A DNA stretch of 63,924 bases from Chloroflexota bacterium (GTDB lineage Bacteria; Chloroflexota; Anaerolineae; Aggregatilineales; Phototrophicaceae), in contig WTGF01000082.1 in the NCBI GenBank assembly GCA_011525385.1, forward strand, positions 1-63,924. The letters run 5' to 3'. This document shows positions 51,607 through 59,359 of the stretch, in pieces. The position numbers were made by a program, and so were the translations under genes. The notes beneath the pieces are model-generated. The model was given only the letters and a program-made list of their open reading frames with translations. It did no database searches and was not told the DNA's origin. How positions within the stretch are numbered: the first letter of the stretch is position 1; each line of letters opens with the position of its first letter.

Positions 51607-51921
51607 TCATTTCGGACGCATCCCTGTCGTCAGCAAGTTCGCGCAGACTTCGTACCATGTAGCCGATGTTGCGTTGTCCCTTCTCGAAAAAACAATTCCG
51701 GCATGTTGCGCGCCCGCTCGCGCCATTCTCACGTAATCGGAGTCGCGAGTACAAATCACGCGCTTTTCTTCGGTGGCTAGTTCGAGCAGGTTTGGCTCAC
51801 CCTCACTGAATATCTCCAATGCATGTACCGACGAGACATCAATGCCACTTGCTTTCAATTGCTGAGCTACGCTAGGCGGCATGTTTTCATCCATGAAATA
51901 CCTAACTTGGTTGGCGTCCAA
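51607..51921 (-). CDS. DUF5615 PIN-like protein, putative toxin (module 2)
   Basis: A 104-residue DUF5615 protein: VRYFMDENMPPSVAQQLK, HALEIFSEGEPNLL and CTRDSDYVRMA. The Asp/Glu of MDEN and the DSD segment form the likely metal site. The ATG overlaps the DUF433 partner's stop by 20 bases. Divergence from the module 1 protein is large, so the two modules are separate acquisitions or old duplicates and probably do not cross-neutralise. Confidence 0.8.
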   Translation of the reverse strand: MDANQVRYFMDENMPPSVAQQLKASGIDVSSVHALEIFSEGEPNLLELATEEKRVICTRDSDYVRMARAGAQHAGIVFSRRDNATSATWYEVCANLLTTGMRPK

Positions 51922-52192
51922 GAGTATCTGCTTTCATACGCCGGATGTATTCGTCGTCTTCCTGTATGTCTCGGTCGATTTCTTTCTTGTGCTCGTGATA
52001 GTAGGCCAAAGCGGCGTACACTTCTCCAATCGGGATTTCATATAGCGCGGCGATTTTTTCGGGGTCTCTCTCGCCGTGTTGCTGCTCCATAACGATGTCC
52101 ATGACGCGCAAGCCGGTGCCAACAATGCAAGGGCGCCCGCCCCGCACCTTGGGATCGCGATAGATAAGGTTGATGCTTTCAATTGTCTTCAT
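51902..52192 (-). CDS. DUF433 protein, putative antitoxin (module 2)
   Basis: A 96-residue single-unit DUF433 protein: IESINLIYRDPKVRGGRPCI, GLRVMDIVMEQQHGERDPEKI and VYAALAYYHEHKKEID, ending in a charged tail. It is about the usual length. The first 20 residues closely resemble the first unit of the tandem protein at 50918. The start ATG at 52192 is chosen over 52204; neither has a strong ribosome-binding site. A palindrome lies just upstream at 52209. Confidence 0.8.
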   Translation of the reverse strand: MKTIESINLIYRDPKVRGGRPCIVGTGLRVMDIVMEQQHGERDPEKIAALYEIPIGEVYAALAYYHEHKKEIDRDIQEDDEYIRRMKADTLGRQPS

Positions 52193-52208
52193 GACTATCT
52201 CCATGAAC

Positions 52209-52233
52209 GGGCGATCTGATAGATCGCCCCTAC
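52209..52233. repeat. REP-like palindrome, TCT/AGA variant
   Basis: Arms GGGCGATCT and AGATCGCCC, followed by CCTAC. It sits between the hypothetical gene at 52239 and the DUF433 gene. Confidence 0.75.
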
Positions 52234-52238
52234 AACAA

Positions 52239-52589
52239 TTATCTCATGTGCTCCCTGCCGCAGCGCTCCAGGGCGCGCTGCGCGGCGCGCACATTGATCT
52301 TGGGCGCCACGTCGCGATAGAAGCGCGCGGCGATGTCTGCTACAGCGGCTTGTCCCTCCCGCGAAACATCAGCCAGATCAAGCGCATAATCCGCCGCGTC
52401 CAGCCCCGCTATCGGTTCCAGCGTGATCTCTACCACGTTTTCCCGGCGGACGCGTTCCAGCTTTTTTCGGCGCTTGTCAGCCGCTTTCGCCTTGGCTGAT
52501 TCCCCCATGCCGCCGTACCAGTCACAGAGTTGCGCTTCCATTTCGGCGGCGTAGCTGAGGATCGCGCCGAATGTGTTCAGTGATGACAT
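52239..52589 (-). CDS. Small hypothetical helical protein after mmsA
   Basis: A 116-residue protein I do not recognise. It starts with a helix AILSYAAEMEAQLCDWYGGM, continues with a strongly basic AKAADKRRKKLERVRREN stretch and ends in RAAQRALERCGREHM. The first helix, with Glu and His-poor polar face, slightly resembles ferritin-like proteins, but metal ligands are not evident. It starts 8 bases after the dehydrogenase gene's stop, so it is cotranscribed with it and may be an accessory protein. Confidence 0.6.
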   Translation of the reverse strand: MSSLNTFGAILSYAAEMEAQLCDWYGGMGESAKAKAADKRRKKLERVRRENVVEITLEPIAGLDAADYALDLADVSREGQAAVADIAARFYRDVAPKINVRAAQRALERCGREHMR

Positions 52590-52597
52590 GGACGGTC

Positions 52598-54049
52598 CTA
52601 TACCCATCTTTCAATGACGATCTTGCGCTCGGTGTAAAACTCGATCGAATCCATGCCCTGGCCGTGGAGGTCGCCGAAGAAGGAATCCTTTTGCCCGCCA
52701 AAGGGGAAGGATGCCGAAGGCGCCGCCACACCGATGTTGACGCCGATATTGCCGGCGTTGACGTTGTACTTGAACTCGCGCGCGTTTTTGCCGTTGCTGG
52801 TGAAGATGCTGGCGGCATTGCCATAGCGGCTCTGGTTGATGATATCGACGGCATCATCAAAGTTGTCGGCTTTCATCAACGCCAGGACCGGACCGAAGAC
52901 CTCTTCATTCGCCATAGTCGTATCGGGCTGAACGTCGGCGATCAAGGTGGGGCCGACCCAAGAGCCGTTCTCATAGCCGGCGACATTGTAGTCGCGCCCG
53001 TCCACAACCAGGTCCGCGCCCTCTGTCGCGCTTTGCGCGATCATGGATTCGATGCGTTCCTTGGCGCTATCGCTGATGACAGTGCCCATCTGCGTGGTTT
53101 CATCGAGGCCATAGCCGACCTTGAGGTTGGCGACCTGTTTTGCCAGTTCGTCTTTCAGGGCGTCGTAAGCATCGCCGACACCCACGGCCACAGCCGCGGC
53201 CAGGCAACGTTGACCGGCGCAACCGTAGGCCGCGCCCAGGATGTTCTTGACGCTGGCTTCGATATCGGCATCGGGCATCACGGCGATGTAGTTCTTGGCG
53301 CCGCCCTGCGCTTGCACGCGCTTGCCGTTGCGTGTGCAAGTTTCGTAGATGATCTTCGCCACCGCGCTCGAACCAACGAAAGATACGCCTGTGACATCAG
53401 GATGTTCCATCAGCGCCGTCGCCGATGGAACGGCGCCGTTCACCAGGTTGACGACGCCCTCCGGCAAGTCCAGTTCGTCGAGCATTTCGAACAGGAATTC
53501 GGTGCTCAAGGGCGTCTGCGGCGATGGTTTCAAAATGAAAGTATTGCCGCAGGTGATGGCGGTAGGCAGGAACCAAAGCGGCACCATAAAAGGAAAGTTG
53601 AAGGGGGTAATGGCGGCGAAGACGCCAGCCGGCTGGCGTACCGTAGTCTCGTCGATGCCGGAGCTGATGTCTTCCAAGCCGTCGCTGCGCATGAGAACCG
53701 GCACGCTCATGGCGAAGTCGATGCTTTCGATCGCGCGCCGCACCTCGCCGCGCGCTTCGTCCATGGTCTTGCCGTGTTCCTTGACGACGATCCGCGAGAC
53801 CGCTTCAAAATTGTCCTCGACCATAACTTTGAAATGGTGCATGTATTGCGCCCGCACCAGTACCGGGGTGCTGCGCCATTCGTCGAAGGCCGCCTTGGCG
53901 GCCCGTACAGCCAGATCAACATCCGTCGCGGTTGAATCCGGACAGTCGGCGAGATGTTCACAAGTAGCCGGATCATGCACCGGCATCAATGCCGACGCGC
54001 CTGATGCCACCCAATCGCCGTCGATATAGTTCTTGATGGTCCTGCTCAT
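52598..54049 (-). CDS. mmsA: CoA-acylating methylmalonate-semialdehyde dehydrogenase
   Basis: A 483-residue aldehyde dehydrogenase of the MMSDH class, which converts methylmalonate or malonate semialdehyde with CoA and NAD+ to propionyl-CoA or acetyl-CoA plus CO2. Family elements are AITPFNFPFMVPLWFLP (about residues 140-156), FVGSSAVAKIIY (about 225) and the catalytic cysteine in AGQRCLAAA (about 283); the QRCLA context is typical of MmsA. It is the last step of beta-alanine/beta-aminoisobutyrate breakdown, which links it to dihydropyrimidinase on the left and the divergent aminotransferase gene on the right. The ATG is standard. Confidence 0.92.
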   Translation of the reverse strand: MSRTIKNYIDGDWVASGASALMPVHDPATCEHLADCPDSTATDVDLAVRAAKAAFDEWRSTPVLVRAQYMHHFKVMVEDNFEAVSRIVVKEHGKTMDEARGEVRRAIESIDFAMSVPVLMRSDGLEDISSGIDETTVRQPAGVFAAITPFNFPFMVPLWFLPTAITCGNTFILKPSPQTPLSTEFLFEMLDELDLPEGVVNLVNGAVPSATALMEHPDVTGVSFVGSSAVAKIIYETCTRNGKRVQAQGGAKNYIAVMPDADIEASVKNILGAAYGCAGQRCLAAAVAVGVGDAYDALKDELAKQVANLKVGYGLDETTQMGTVISDSAKERIESMIAQSATEGADLVVDGRDYNVAGYENGSWVGPTLIADVQPDTTMANEEVFGPVLALMKADNFDDAVDIINQSRYGNAASIFTSNGKNAREFKYNVNAGNIGVNIGVAAPSASFPFGGQKDSFFGDLHGQGMDSIEFYTERKIVIERWV

Positions 54050-54411
54050 GAATCGCTCCTCACACTAAGATGGTCTTCTGATCCATACATTGTCGAGACC
54101 GGTAGAAAAGTTGGATACGCCATGCAGCTATTGTACAATGTATTCTTGGCAAAATCCGTATGTTCTTGGCGTCCCGCGCACTGGCCGGGCCGGGCGGCGT
54201 CGCCGATTGCCAGCAGATCGCATAGTTAGACCTTGAAATCGCGCTCTGAGCCTAAGCGAATTTTGTACAAAGTGTAGCAAATTACTCCTTTTGATTAGAC
54301 ACTCTGTTGGAATATGTTATACTATAGGCGATTTTCCGAGCATAACACAAGCGTCAAACCGATCAGCGATGACAAAGTAGGCAATCGATAGCGGAAAACG
54401 GGAGAACATGG
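54050..54411. promoter_or_regulatory. Divergent intergenic region between mmsA and aminotransferase
   Basis: This 362-base spacer separates two divergent catabolic genes and must hold both promoters. On the plus strand there is a -10-like TATACT at 54318-54323 with TTGATT at 54291, but the 21-base spacing is too long. The half 54250-54330 is notably AT-rich. I see no repeat and no clear operator. Confidence 0.4.
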
Positions 54412-55701
54412 ATGAGCAACTCGACAGAGATTCTTGAGCGCTACAAGCAAGTGATGTTCCCGGCAACTGTGCCCTATCACGGCGACAGCCCGCTGGTGGT
54501 TGACCACGCCAAAGATCAATATATCTGGGATGTTGACGGGGTACGTTACCTGGATTTCTTCGGCGGTATTTTGACGGTCTCGGTGGGTCACTGCAATGAC
54601 GAGATCACCGAGCGCACGATTGCGCAGTTGGGTAAAGTGCAGCATACCTCAACCATCTATGTCAACGAGAGCATGGTTGCCCTGGCGGAAAAAGTGGCGG
54701 CGCTAACCCCGGGGCGCCTGGGTAAGTGCTTCTTCACCAACAGCGGTACCGAAGCTAACGAGACCGCCGTGCTGGCGGCGCGGGTCTACACCGGCAATCC
54801 CATCATCATCACCCTGCGCCACGCCTATTCCGGGCGCTCGATGCTGGCGATGAGCCTGTCCGCGCAGAGACCCTGGCGTCTGGGCGGGGTCGTCGATCCC
54901 TACATCAAGCATGTGCGCAATCCCTATACTTTGCGCGCGCCTGCCGGCTTGACAGCGGAGCAAGTGGTCGATCTTTGTGTGGCTGATCTGGAAGAAACCA
55001 TCGCCACCGCTACCGAAGGGCGCATCGCCGCTTTCATGGCGGAACCGATTCAGGGCGCTGGCGGTTTCATTGTCCCGCCGGCGGATTATTTCGAGCGCGT
55101 GCTGCCTATCGTTCGCGAGGCTGGCGGCGTTTTTATCTCTGACGAAGTGCAGACCGGCTGGGGACGCACCGGCGGCAAGTGGTTCGGCATCGAACAGTGG
55201 GGCGTCGAGCCGGATATCATGACCTTCGCCAAGGGCATGGGCAATGGCAGTCCCATCGGCTGCACGATCGCCACGCCGGAAATCGCTGACGCCCTGGGTG
55301 GCTTGACCTTCTCGACATTTGGCGGCAACCCGGTAACCATGGCCGCCACGCTAGCGACCATCGAATACATGGAAGCGCATGATGTGCCAAGCAACTGCGC
55401 GGTCCAAGGGGCGCGAATGGCGGAAAAACTGGGCGAGTTCGCCGCCGAGTTTCCCATCATTGGCGAGGCGCGCGGCATGGGACTGATGCAAGCGCTGGAA
55501 ATTGTCAAGGCAGGGGGCATTGAGCCGGACGCGGCGCGCACCGCCGCTTTTGTTGATACCTGCAAGGATATGGGATTGTTGCTGGGCAAGGGCGGCTTAT
55601 ACGGGAATGTCGTTCGTATCGCCCCGCATCTGAACGTGGCGGCGGAGGATATGGACGCGGCGATGGATATTATTGGACGCGCTTTGGTCGAGGTCTCCTA
55701 G
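54412..55701 (+). CDS. Class III aminotransferase (beta-alanine/AGXT2-like)
   Basis: A 429-residue class III PLP enzyme. It shows FFTNSGTEANETAVLAAR (about 104-121), the cofactor-aspartate segment FISDEVQTGWGRTGG (about 240) and the PLP lysine in MTFAKGMGNGSPIG (about 275). Related enzymes transfer the amino group of beta-alanine, beta-aminoisobutyrate or 4-aminobutyrate to pyruvate, or use glyoxylate (AGXT2). The divergent mmsA gene would take the semialdehyde product, supporting a beta-amino acid as substrate. GGGAGAAC precedes the ATG. Confidence 0.88.
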   Translation: MSNSTEILERYKQVMFPATVPYHGDSPLVVDHAKDQYIWDVDGVRYLDFFGGILTVSVGHCNDEITERTIAQLGKVQHTSTIYVNESMVALAEKVAALTPGRLGKCFFTNSGTEANETAVLAARVYTGNPIIITLRHAYSGRSMLAMSLSAQRPWRLGGVVDPYIKHVRNPYTLRAPAGLTAEQVVDLCVADLEETIATATEGRIAAFMAEPIQGAGGFIVPPADYFERVLPIVREAGGVFISDEVQTGWGRTGGKWFGIEQWGVEPDIMTFAKGMGNGSPIGCTIATPEIADALGGLTFSTFGGNPVTMAATLATIEYMEAHDVPSNCAVQGARMAEKLGEFAAEFPIIGEARGMGLMQALEIVKAGGIEPDAARTAAFVDTCKDMGLLLGKGGLYGNVVRIAPHLNVAAEDMDAAMDIIGRALVEVS

Positions 55702-55807
55702 CTGCGTAGCGGCCCCCGGAAGGCGGTTTATGCAAGAGATGGACAGACAATTGTTACTATTGTACGGGCGAGCCGGCGGCTCGTCCACCGTTCCGGCTAG
55801 GTTTTGC

Positions 55808-55880
55808 GGGCGACCCGCCGGGTCGCCCCAACCGTCGACTATTATTTTGGAGTTGCATGACTTTGTTGGTCCTTCAGAGA
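55808..55880. repeat. REP-like palindrome plus flank overlapping a gene start
   Basis: Arms GGGCGACCC and GGGTCGCCC (55808-55828), followed by a flank with TCGACTATTATTTTGGAG, GCATGACTTTG and TTCAGAG. This flank is the one found at 2647-2708 and 6453-6514. Here it contains the GGAG and ATG of the permease gene at 55857. A degenerate palindrome is also present near 55765. Confidence 0.7.
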
Positions 55881-57578
55881 TTAAGACAGCCGCTACTGCT
55901 GGGCTTGACGCTGGTCGCGGTCGGCTTGGTCCTCGGCTTGCTGGCGCAATACAATAGCTCAGGATTCGAGGATGCCATACAAGTCGAGTCAACATTGGGC
56001 CGTTTGGCGATCTGGATGGCGGAGCAGAGCGAAAACGAGCCCGAAGACATCCGCTCGCCCCTGGCGCAATACGCTGATAATTGGGCGGATGAACTCGGCG
56101 CCGAAGCATTAGATCCTGCCGTCTTGTTCAAGAGCATAGGTAACCTGGGCAGCGCCTACTTCGTTTTGATAGCGTTGATCTTGCTGATTGCTCTGGCAGC
56201 GCACTTTGTTCGACCGCTGGCTGCGCGAAATATGTACTTCGCGGCGCTTCTGCTATTGGACCTCCTGCTATTTTTGATACCGACGCTGGAGGGAAGCAAC
56301 GAGCTGGCGCGGCTGTTGCTGGCGATCGTCGCTGTTCTGGCGGCGCTGGCGCTTTCGCCGGGCAAGATCGGCCGCGTTATCGGATTTTTCCTGGCGCTGT
56401 CGGTGCTGATGGTGGGCTGGGAAGCGAGCAAGTCTTTCGCCGATTCCGTCAATTACAAGCTGCTGCTGCCACAGGCGAGTTGGACCTACGAGCGCAGGCC
56501 GTCGCTGGAGCAGGCTTTGCTGGCGCTTGAAGCCGGTGAAATTGATGCTGTTGTGGCCGATCGCAGAGATCTTGACGATCTCATGCCGCCGCACCCGCCG
56601 CAGGAGGATGCGGAAGAGAACCTTCCTTACGTTAATCTGCGCTATATGAAGACCCTGGATCGTACACAAGGCTGGGCATTCTTGCCGATCGCGCCGGCTT
56701 TCCCGGGGCGCTTGAGCCTGGCGGCTCGCGCCGAAGACGCGGCACAATCAAGCGCCGTTCGCGCGATCATGGACCTGAGGATCGCGGCAGTTGAGAGCGA
56801 TTTCGCCGATGTCAAGTTCCTTAATCTGCCGCGCAACCTGGTGCTGCTGGACCTGAAGATTCTGAATGATCTCAATCTGCCGCATTTGCAGATGATTGCC
56901 GAAGCTTTCCTGCAGCCAGCGCGGCGCAATGGCGAGTTCTTGCTGCTGCGCATATTGAGCGATGCCGGCGTCTACACATTTAGCGAGGCTTTATTTGGTT
57001 TCATATTTGGCGCGGTATTGGGCTTCGTGCTCGGTTCGGTTTTTGCCCACTCGCGCTTGCTGGAACGGGGCTTGCTGCCTTATGTGGTGGCGTCGCAGAC
57101 GGTGCCGATTTTGGCGATCGCCCCAATGGTGGTGATCTGGCTGGGCGCCAGCCAATTGTCCGTGGCGGTGATCGCGGCTTACTTGACCTTCTTCCCAGTC
57201 ACGATCAACACGCTGCGCGGCTTGGGTTCGCCGGCGCCGGCGCAGATCGAGTTGATGCGTTCTTACGCCGCAAGTCGCTGGACAATCATGTGGAAGCTGC
57301 GCTTCCCCGCTGCTTTGCCTTATATATTCACCGCCTTGAAAGTCTCCGCCACGGCCAGCGTTGTCGGCGCGATCATCGGCGAATTGCCCTCGGGCATTGG
57401 CGAGGGTCTGGGACGCGCCATTCTCGATTTCAGTTCCGATTACAGTATGATCTCGACGCCCAAACTGTGGGCCTCCATTGTCATGGCGGCGGCCGTGGGC
57501 ATTCTGTTTTTTGTGGCAGTCAACCTGGCCGAGCGTTTTGTACTGCGCTTTCGCGTCCGCCCACTGGACCTAGAGTAG
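55857..57578 (+). CDS. ABC permease with large N-terminal extension (NitT/TauT type)
   Basis: A 573-residue inner-membrane protein, twice the size of an ordinary permease of this class. The C-terminal 220 residues are the standard domain, from about 365 (EALFGFIFGAVLGFVLG), with the ATPase-contact loop ELMRSYAASRWTIMWKLRFP. The N-terminal 360 residues have hydrophobic segments at about 11-30, 101-120, 127-145 and 170-190 and then a soluble part (about 200-350) with LEQALLALEAGEIDAVVADR, reminiscent of a solute-binding-protein lobe. The first 8-10 codons lie in a dispersed repeat. It is the first gene of a four-gene importer operon. Confidence 0.8.
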   Translation: MTLLVLQRLRQPLLLGLTLVAVGLVLGLLAQYNSSGFEDAIQVESTLGRLAIWMAEQSENEPEDIRSPLAQYADNWADELGAEALDPAVLFKSIGNLGSAYFVLIALILLIALAAHFVRPLAARNMYFAALLLLDLLLFLIPTLEGSNELARLLLAIVAVLAALALSPGKIGRVIGFFLALSVLMVGWEASKSFADSVNYKLLLPQASWTYERRPSLEQALLALEAGEIDAVVADRRDLDDLMPPHPPQEDAEENLPYVNLRYMKTLDRTQGWAFLPIAPAFPGRLSLAARAEDAAQSSAVRAIMDLRIAAVESDFADVKFLNLPRNLVLLDLKILNDLNLPHLQMIAEAFLQPARRNGEFLLLRILSDAGVYTFSEALFGFIFGAVLGFVLGSVFAHSRLLERGLLPYVVASQTVPILAIAPMVVIWLGASQLSVAVIAAYLTFFPVTINTLRGLGSPAPAQIELMRSYAASRWTIMWKLRFPAALPYIFTALKVSATASVVGAIIGELPSGIGEGLGRAILDFSSDYSMISTPKLWASIVMAAAVGILFFVAVNLAERFVLRFRVRPLDLE

Positions 57579-57587
57579 AGCAAGCTC

Positions 57588-58421
57588 ATGTCAGCTGAGC
57601 AAGGCGTCGTCATCGCGGCAAATGGCATCAACAAGATCTTCAACCCGGGCACGGACGAAGAGGTGATCGCTTTGCAAGACATCAACCTGGATGTCCGGGG
57701 GGGAGAATTCATCTCGTTAGTCGGTCCTTCCGGCTGCGGGAAATCGACGCTGATGCGGCTGGTGGGCGACCTGCTGCAGCCCACATCCGGCGACTTGCTG
57801 GTCAATGGCAAGTCACCCCAAGATGCTCGGCTGGATCGCGATTACGGCATGGTCTTTCAAGCGGCCACGCTCTACGACTGGCGCAGCGTGACGAAGAACG
57901 TGCAATTGCCGCTGGAGGTTATGGGATACGCCAAAGCTGAACGGCAAAAGCGCGCGGGTGAGATGCTGGAAATGGTCGAATTGGAGGCTTTTGCGGAGCA
58001 TTATCCCTGGCAACTTTCCGGCGGTATGCAGCAGCGCGTTTCCATTGCCCGGGCGCTGGCTTTTGATCCTTCAATCCTGCTGATGGATGAACCCTTCGGC
58101 GCGCTCGACGAGTTCACCCGAGAGCGCATGAACCTGGAGTTGCTACGAATCTGGGAACAGACCGGTAAGACAGTCGTTTTTGTCACGCACAGCATCTCCG
58201 AGGCGATCTTCCTGTCCAACCGCATCGTCGTCATGTCGCCGCGGCCCGGGCGCATCACCAAAATCGTTCGCAACGACTTGCCTTACCCGCGCGACTTCAA
58301 GACACGCAGCGATCCCGCTTATCATAATTTGGTGTCCGAGGTACGCGAGTTGCTGCGCGACGCAGTCGGGTCGGGGGCGCCGGGCAGTGTCCAGGCGCCT
58401 TCGCGACCCCATGAGGAATAG
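57588..58421 (+). CDS. ABC transporter ATP-binding protein (NitT/TauT type)
   Basis: A 277-residue ATPase of an importer. Walker A is GPSGCGKST (about residues 45-53), the Q-loop is VFQAATLYDWRS, the signature is LSGGMQQRVSIARAL (about 144-158), Walker B is ILLMDEPFGALDE (about 163-175) and the switch histidine is in FVTHSISEA. It is most like SsuB/TauB/ThiZ-type subunits. It starts 9 bases after the first permease gene and ends 2 bases before the second. Confidence 0.93.
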   Translation: MSAEQGVVIAANGINKIFNPGTDEEVIALQDINLDVRGGEFISLVGPSGCGKSTLMRLVGDLLQPTSGDLLVNGKSPQDARLDRDYGMVFQAATLYDWRSVTKNVQLPLEVMGYAKAERQKRAGEMLEMVELEAFAEHYPWQLSGGMQQRVSIARALAFDPSILLMDEPFGALDEFTRERMNLELLRIWEQTGKTVVFVTHSISEAIFLSNRIVVMSPRPGRITKIVRNDLPYPRDFKTRSDPAYHNLVSEVRELLRDAVGSGAPGSVQAPSRPHEE

Positions 58422-58423
58422 CG

Positions 58424-59266
58424 ATGGCGCTTGTCAATGAAAAGGGTCCGTCATTGGCTCAGCGAGTCAATCGCCGGCTGCGCTATTACAGTCCGACGAT
58501 CGCTGTGGCTCTGGGCGTCATCATATTGTGGGAAGTCATCGTCCTGCTCTTCAATATTCAGCAATTCCTCTTGCCCAAACCCTCGGCTATCTTCAGCGAG
58601 TTCATGCTGCAAGTGAATCTCTGGTTGAGGCCGGGGGAAAGTTCGATCTTGTTCGAAGCTGCGGGAGCGACATTTTGGGAGGCTTTTGGCGGTTTTGTCA
58701 TCGGCTGCGGGAGCGGGGTCCTGATGGCGCTGATCACCTCGCGTTGGACCATCATCAGCGAGGCCACCATGCCCTTCGCCATCGCCGCCAATTCAGTGCC
58801 GATCATCGCCTTCGCGCCCATCATGAACAATTGGTTCGGCATCACCAATCCGGCGTCCAAGATGGCGATTGTGGCGATCATCGTCTTCTTCCCCACCATG
58901 ATCAACACCGTGCGCGGTCTGACGCTGGTTGACGCCGGGCAACTGGAGTTGATGCATTCCTACGCGGCCAAGCCAGCGCGCATCATGTTCAGTTTGCGCA
59001 TACCCAACGCGCTGCCTTTTATTTTCAGCGCCTTGCGCGTGGCCAGCGCGCTGAGCTTGATCGGCGCGGTGGTCGCGGAGTTCTTCGGGGGACCGCGCGC
59101 GACGCTGGGGGTTTATATCACGCAGGAAGCCGGGGCTTTCGATTTCGCCAAAGCCTGGACCGCCATTTTGATGGCTTCTTTGATCGGCATCGGCTTTTAT
59201 CTGGCGGTATTGGTTTTGGAACGGCGCTTGATGCCCTGGCACGCGTCCTTCCGCGAGGTGGGGTAG
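58424..59266 (+). CDS. ABC transporter permease (NitT/TauT type)
   Basis: A 280-residue permease of ordinary length. It opens with a short cytoplasmic stretch and a hydrophobic helix (IAVALGVIILWEVIVLLF), followed by LLPKPSAIFSEF, a typical sequence of this class, and the ATPase-contact loop ELMHSYAAKPARIMFSLRIP. It should form a heterodimeric channel with the extended permease at 55857. It starts two bases after the ATPase stop, so expression is tightly coupled. Confidence 0.92.
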   Translation: MALVNEKGPSLAQRVNRRLRYYSPTIAVALGVIILWEVIVLLFNIQQFLLPKPSAIFSEFMLQVNLWLRPGESSILFEAAGATFWEAFGGFVIGCGSGVLMALITSRWTIISEATMPFAIAANSVPIIAFAPIMNNWFGITNPASKMAIVAIIVFFPTMINTVRGLTLVDAGQLELMHSYAAKPARIMFSLRIPNALPFIFSALRVASALSLIGAVVAEFFGGPRATLGVYITQEAGAFDFAKAWTAILMASLIGIGFYLAVLVLERRLMPWHASFREVG

Positions 59267-59278
59267 GGCAGGGTCTAC

Positions 59279-59308
59279 TTTAGGTTTGGCCCGTGATTTC
59301 GGTATAAT
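59279..59308 (+). promoter_or_regulatory. Possible internal promoter for the binding-protein gene
   Basis: A perfect TATAAT at 59303-59308 is preceded, at 18 bases, by a weak TTTAGG. A separate promoter would allow the excess expression of the binding protein that is usual for ABC importers. Confidence 0.4.
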
Positions 59309-59359
59309 GAGGCCGATCACGGTTGTGCATTGGTTTAATGTTCAAGGAGGTTATCCGTA

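Noticed and set aside
54291..54323. Sigma70 promoter for the aminotransferase gene
   Set aside because: The -10 TATACT is good but the nearest -35-like TTGATT is 21 bases away; reported only as part of the intergenic region.
201..55828. Recurring palindromes as a possible CRISPR array
   Set aside because: Copies are scattered over 55 kb between operons, with no regular spacing, no spacers and no cas genes.
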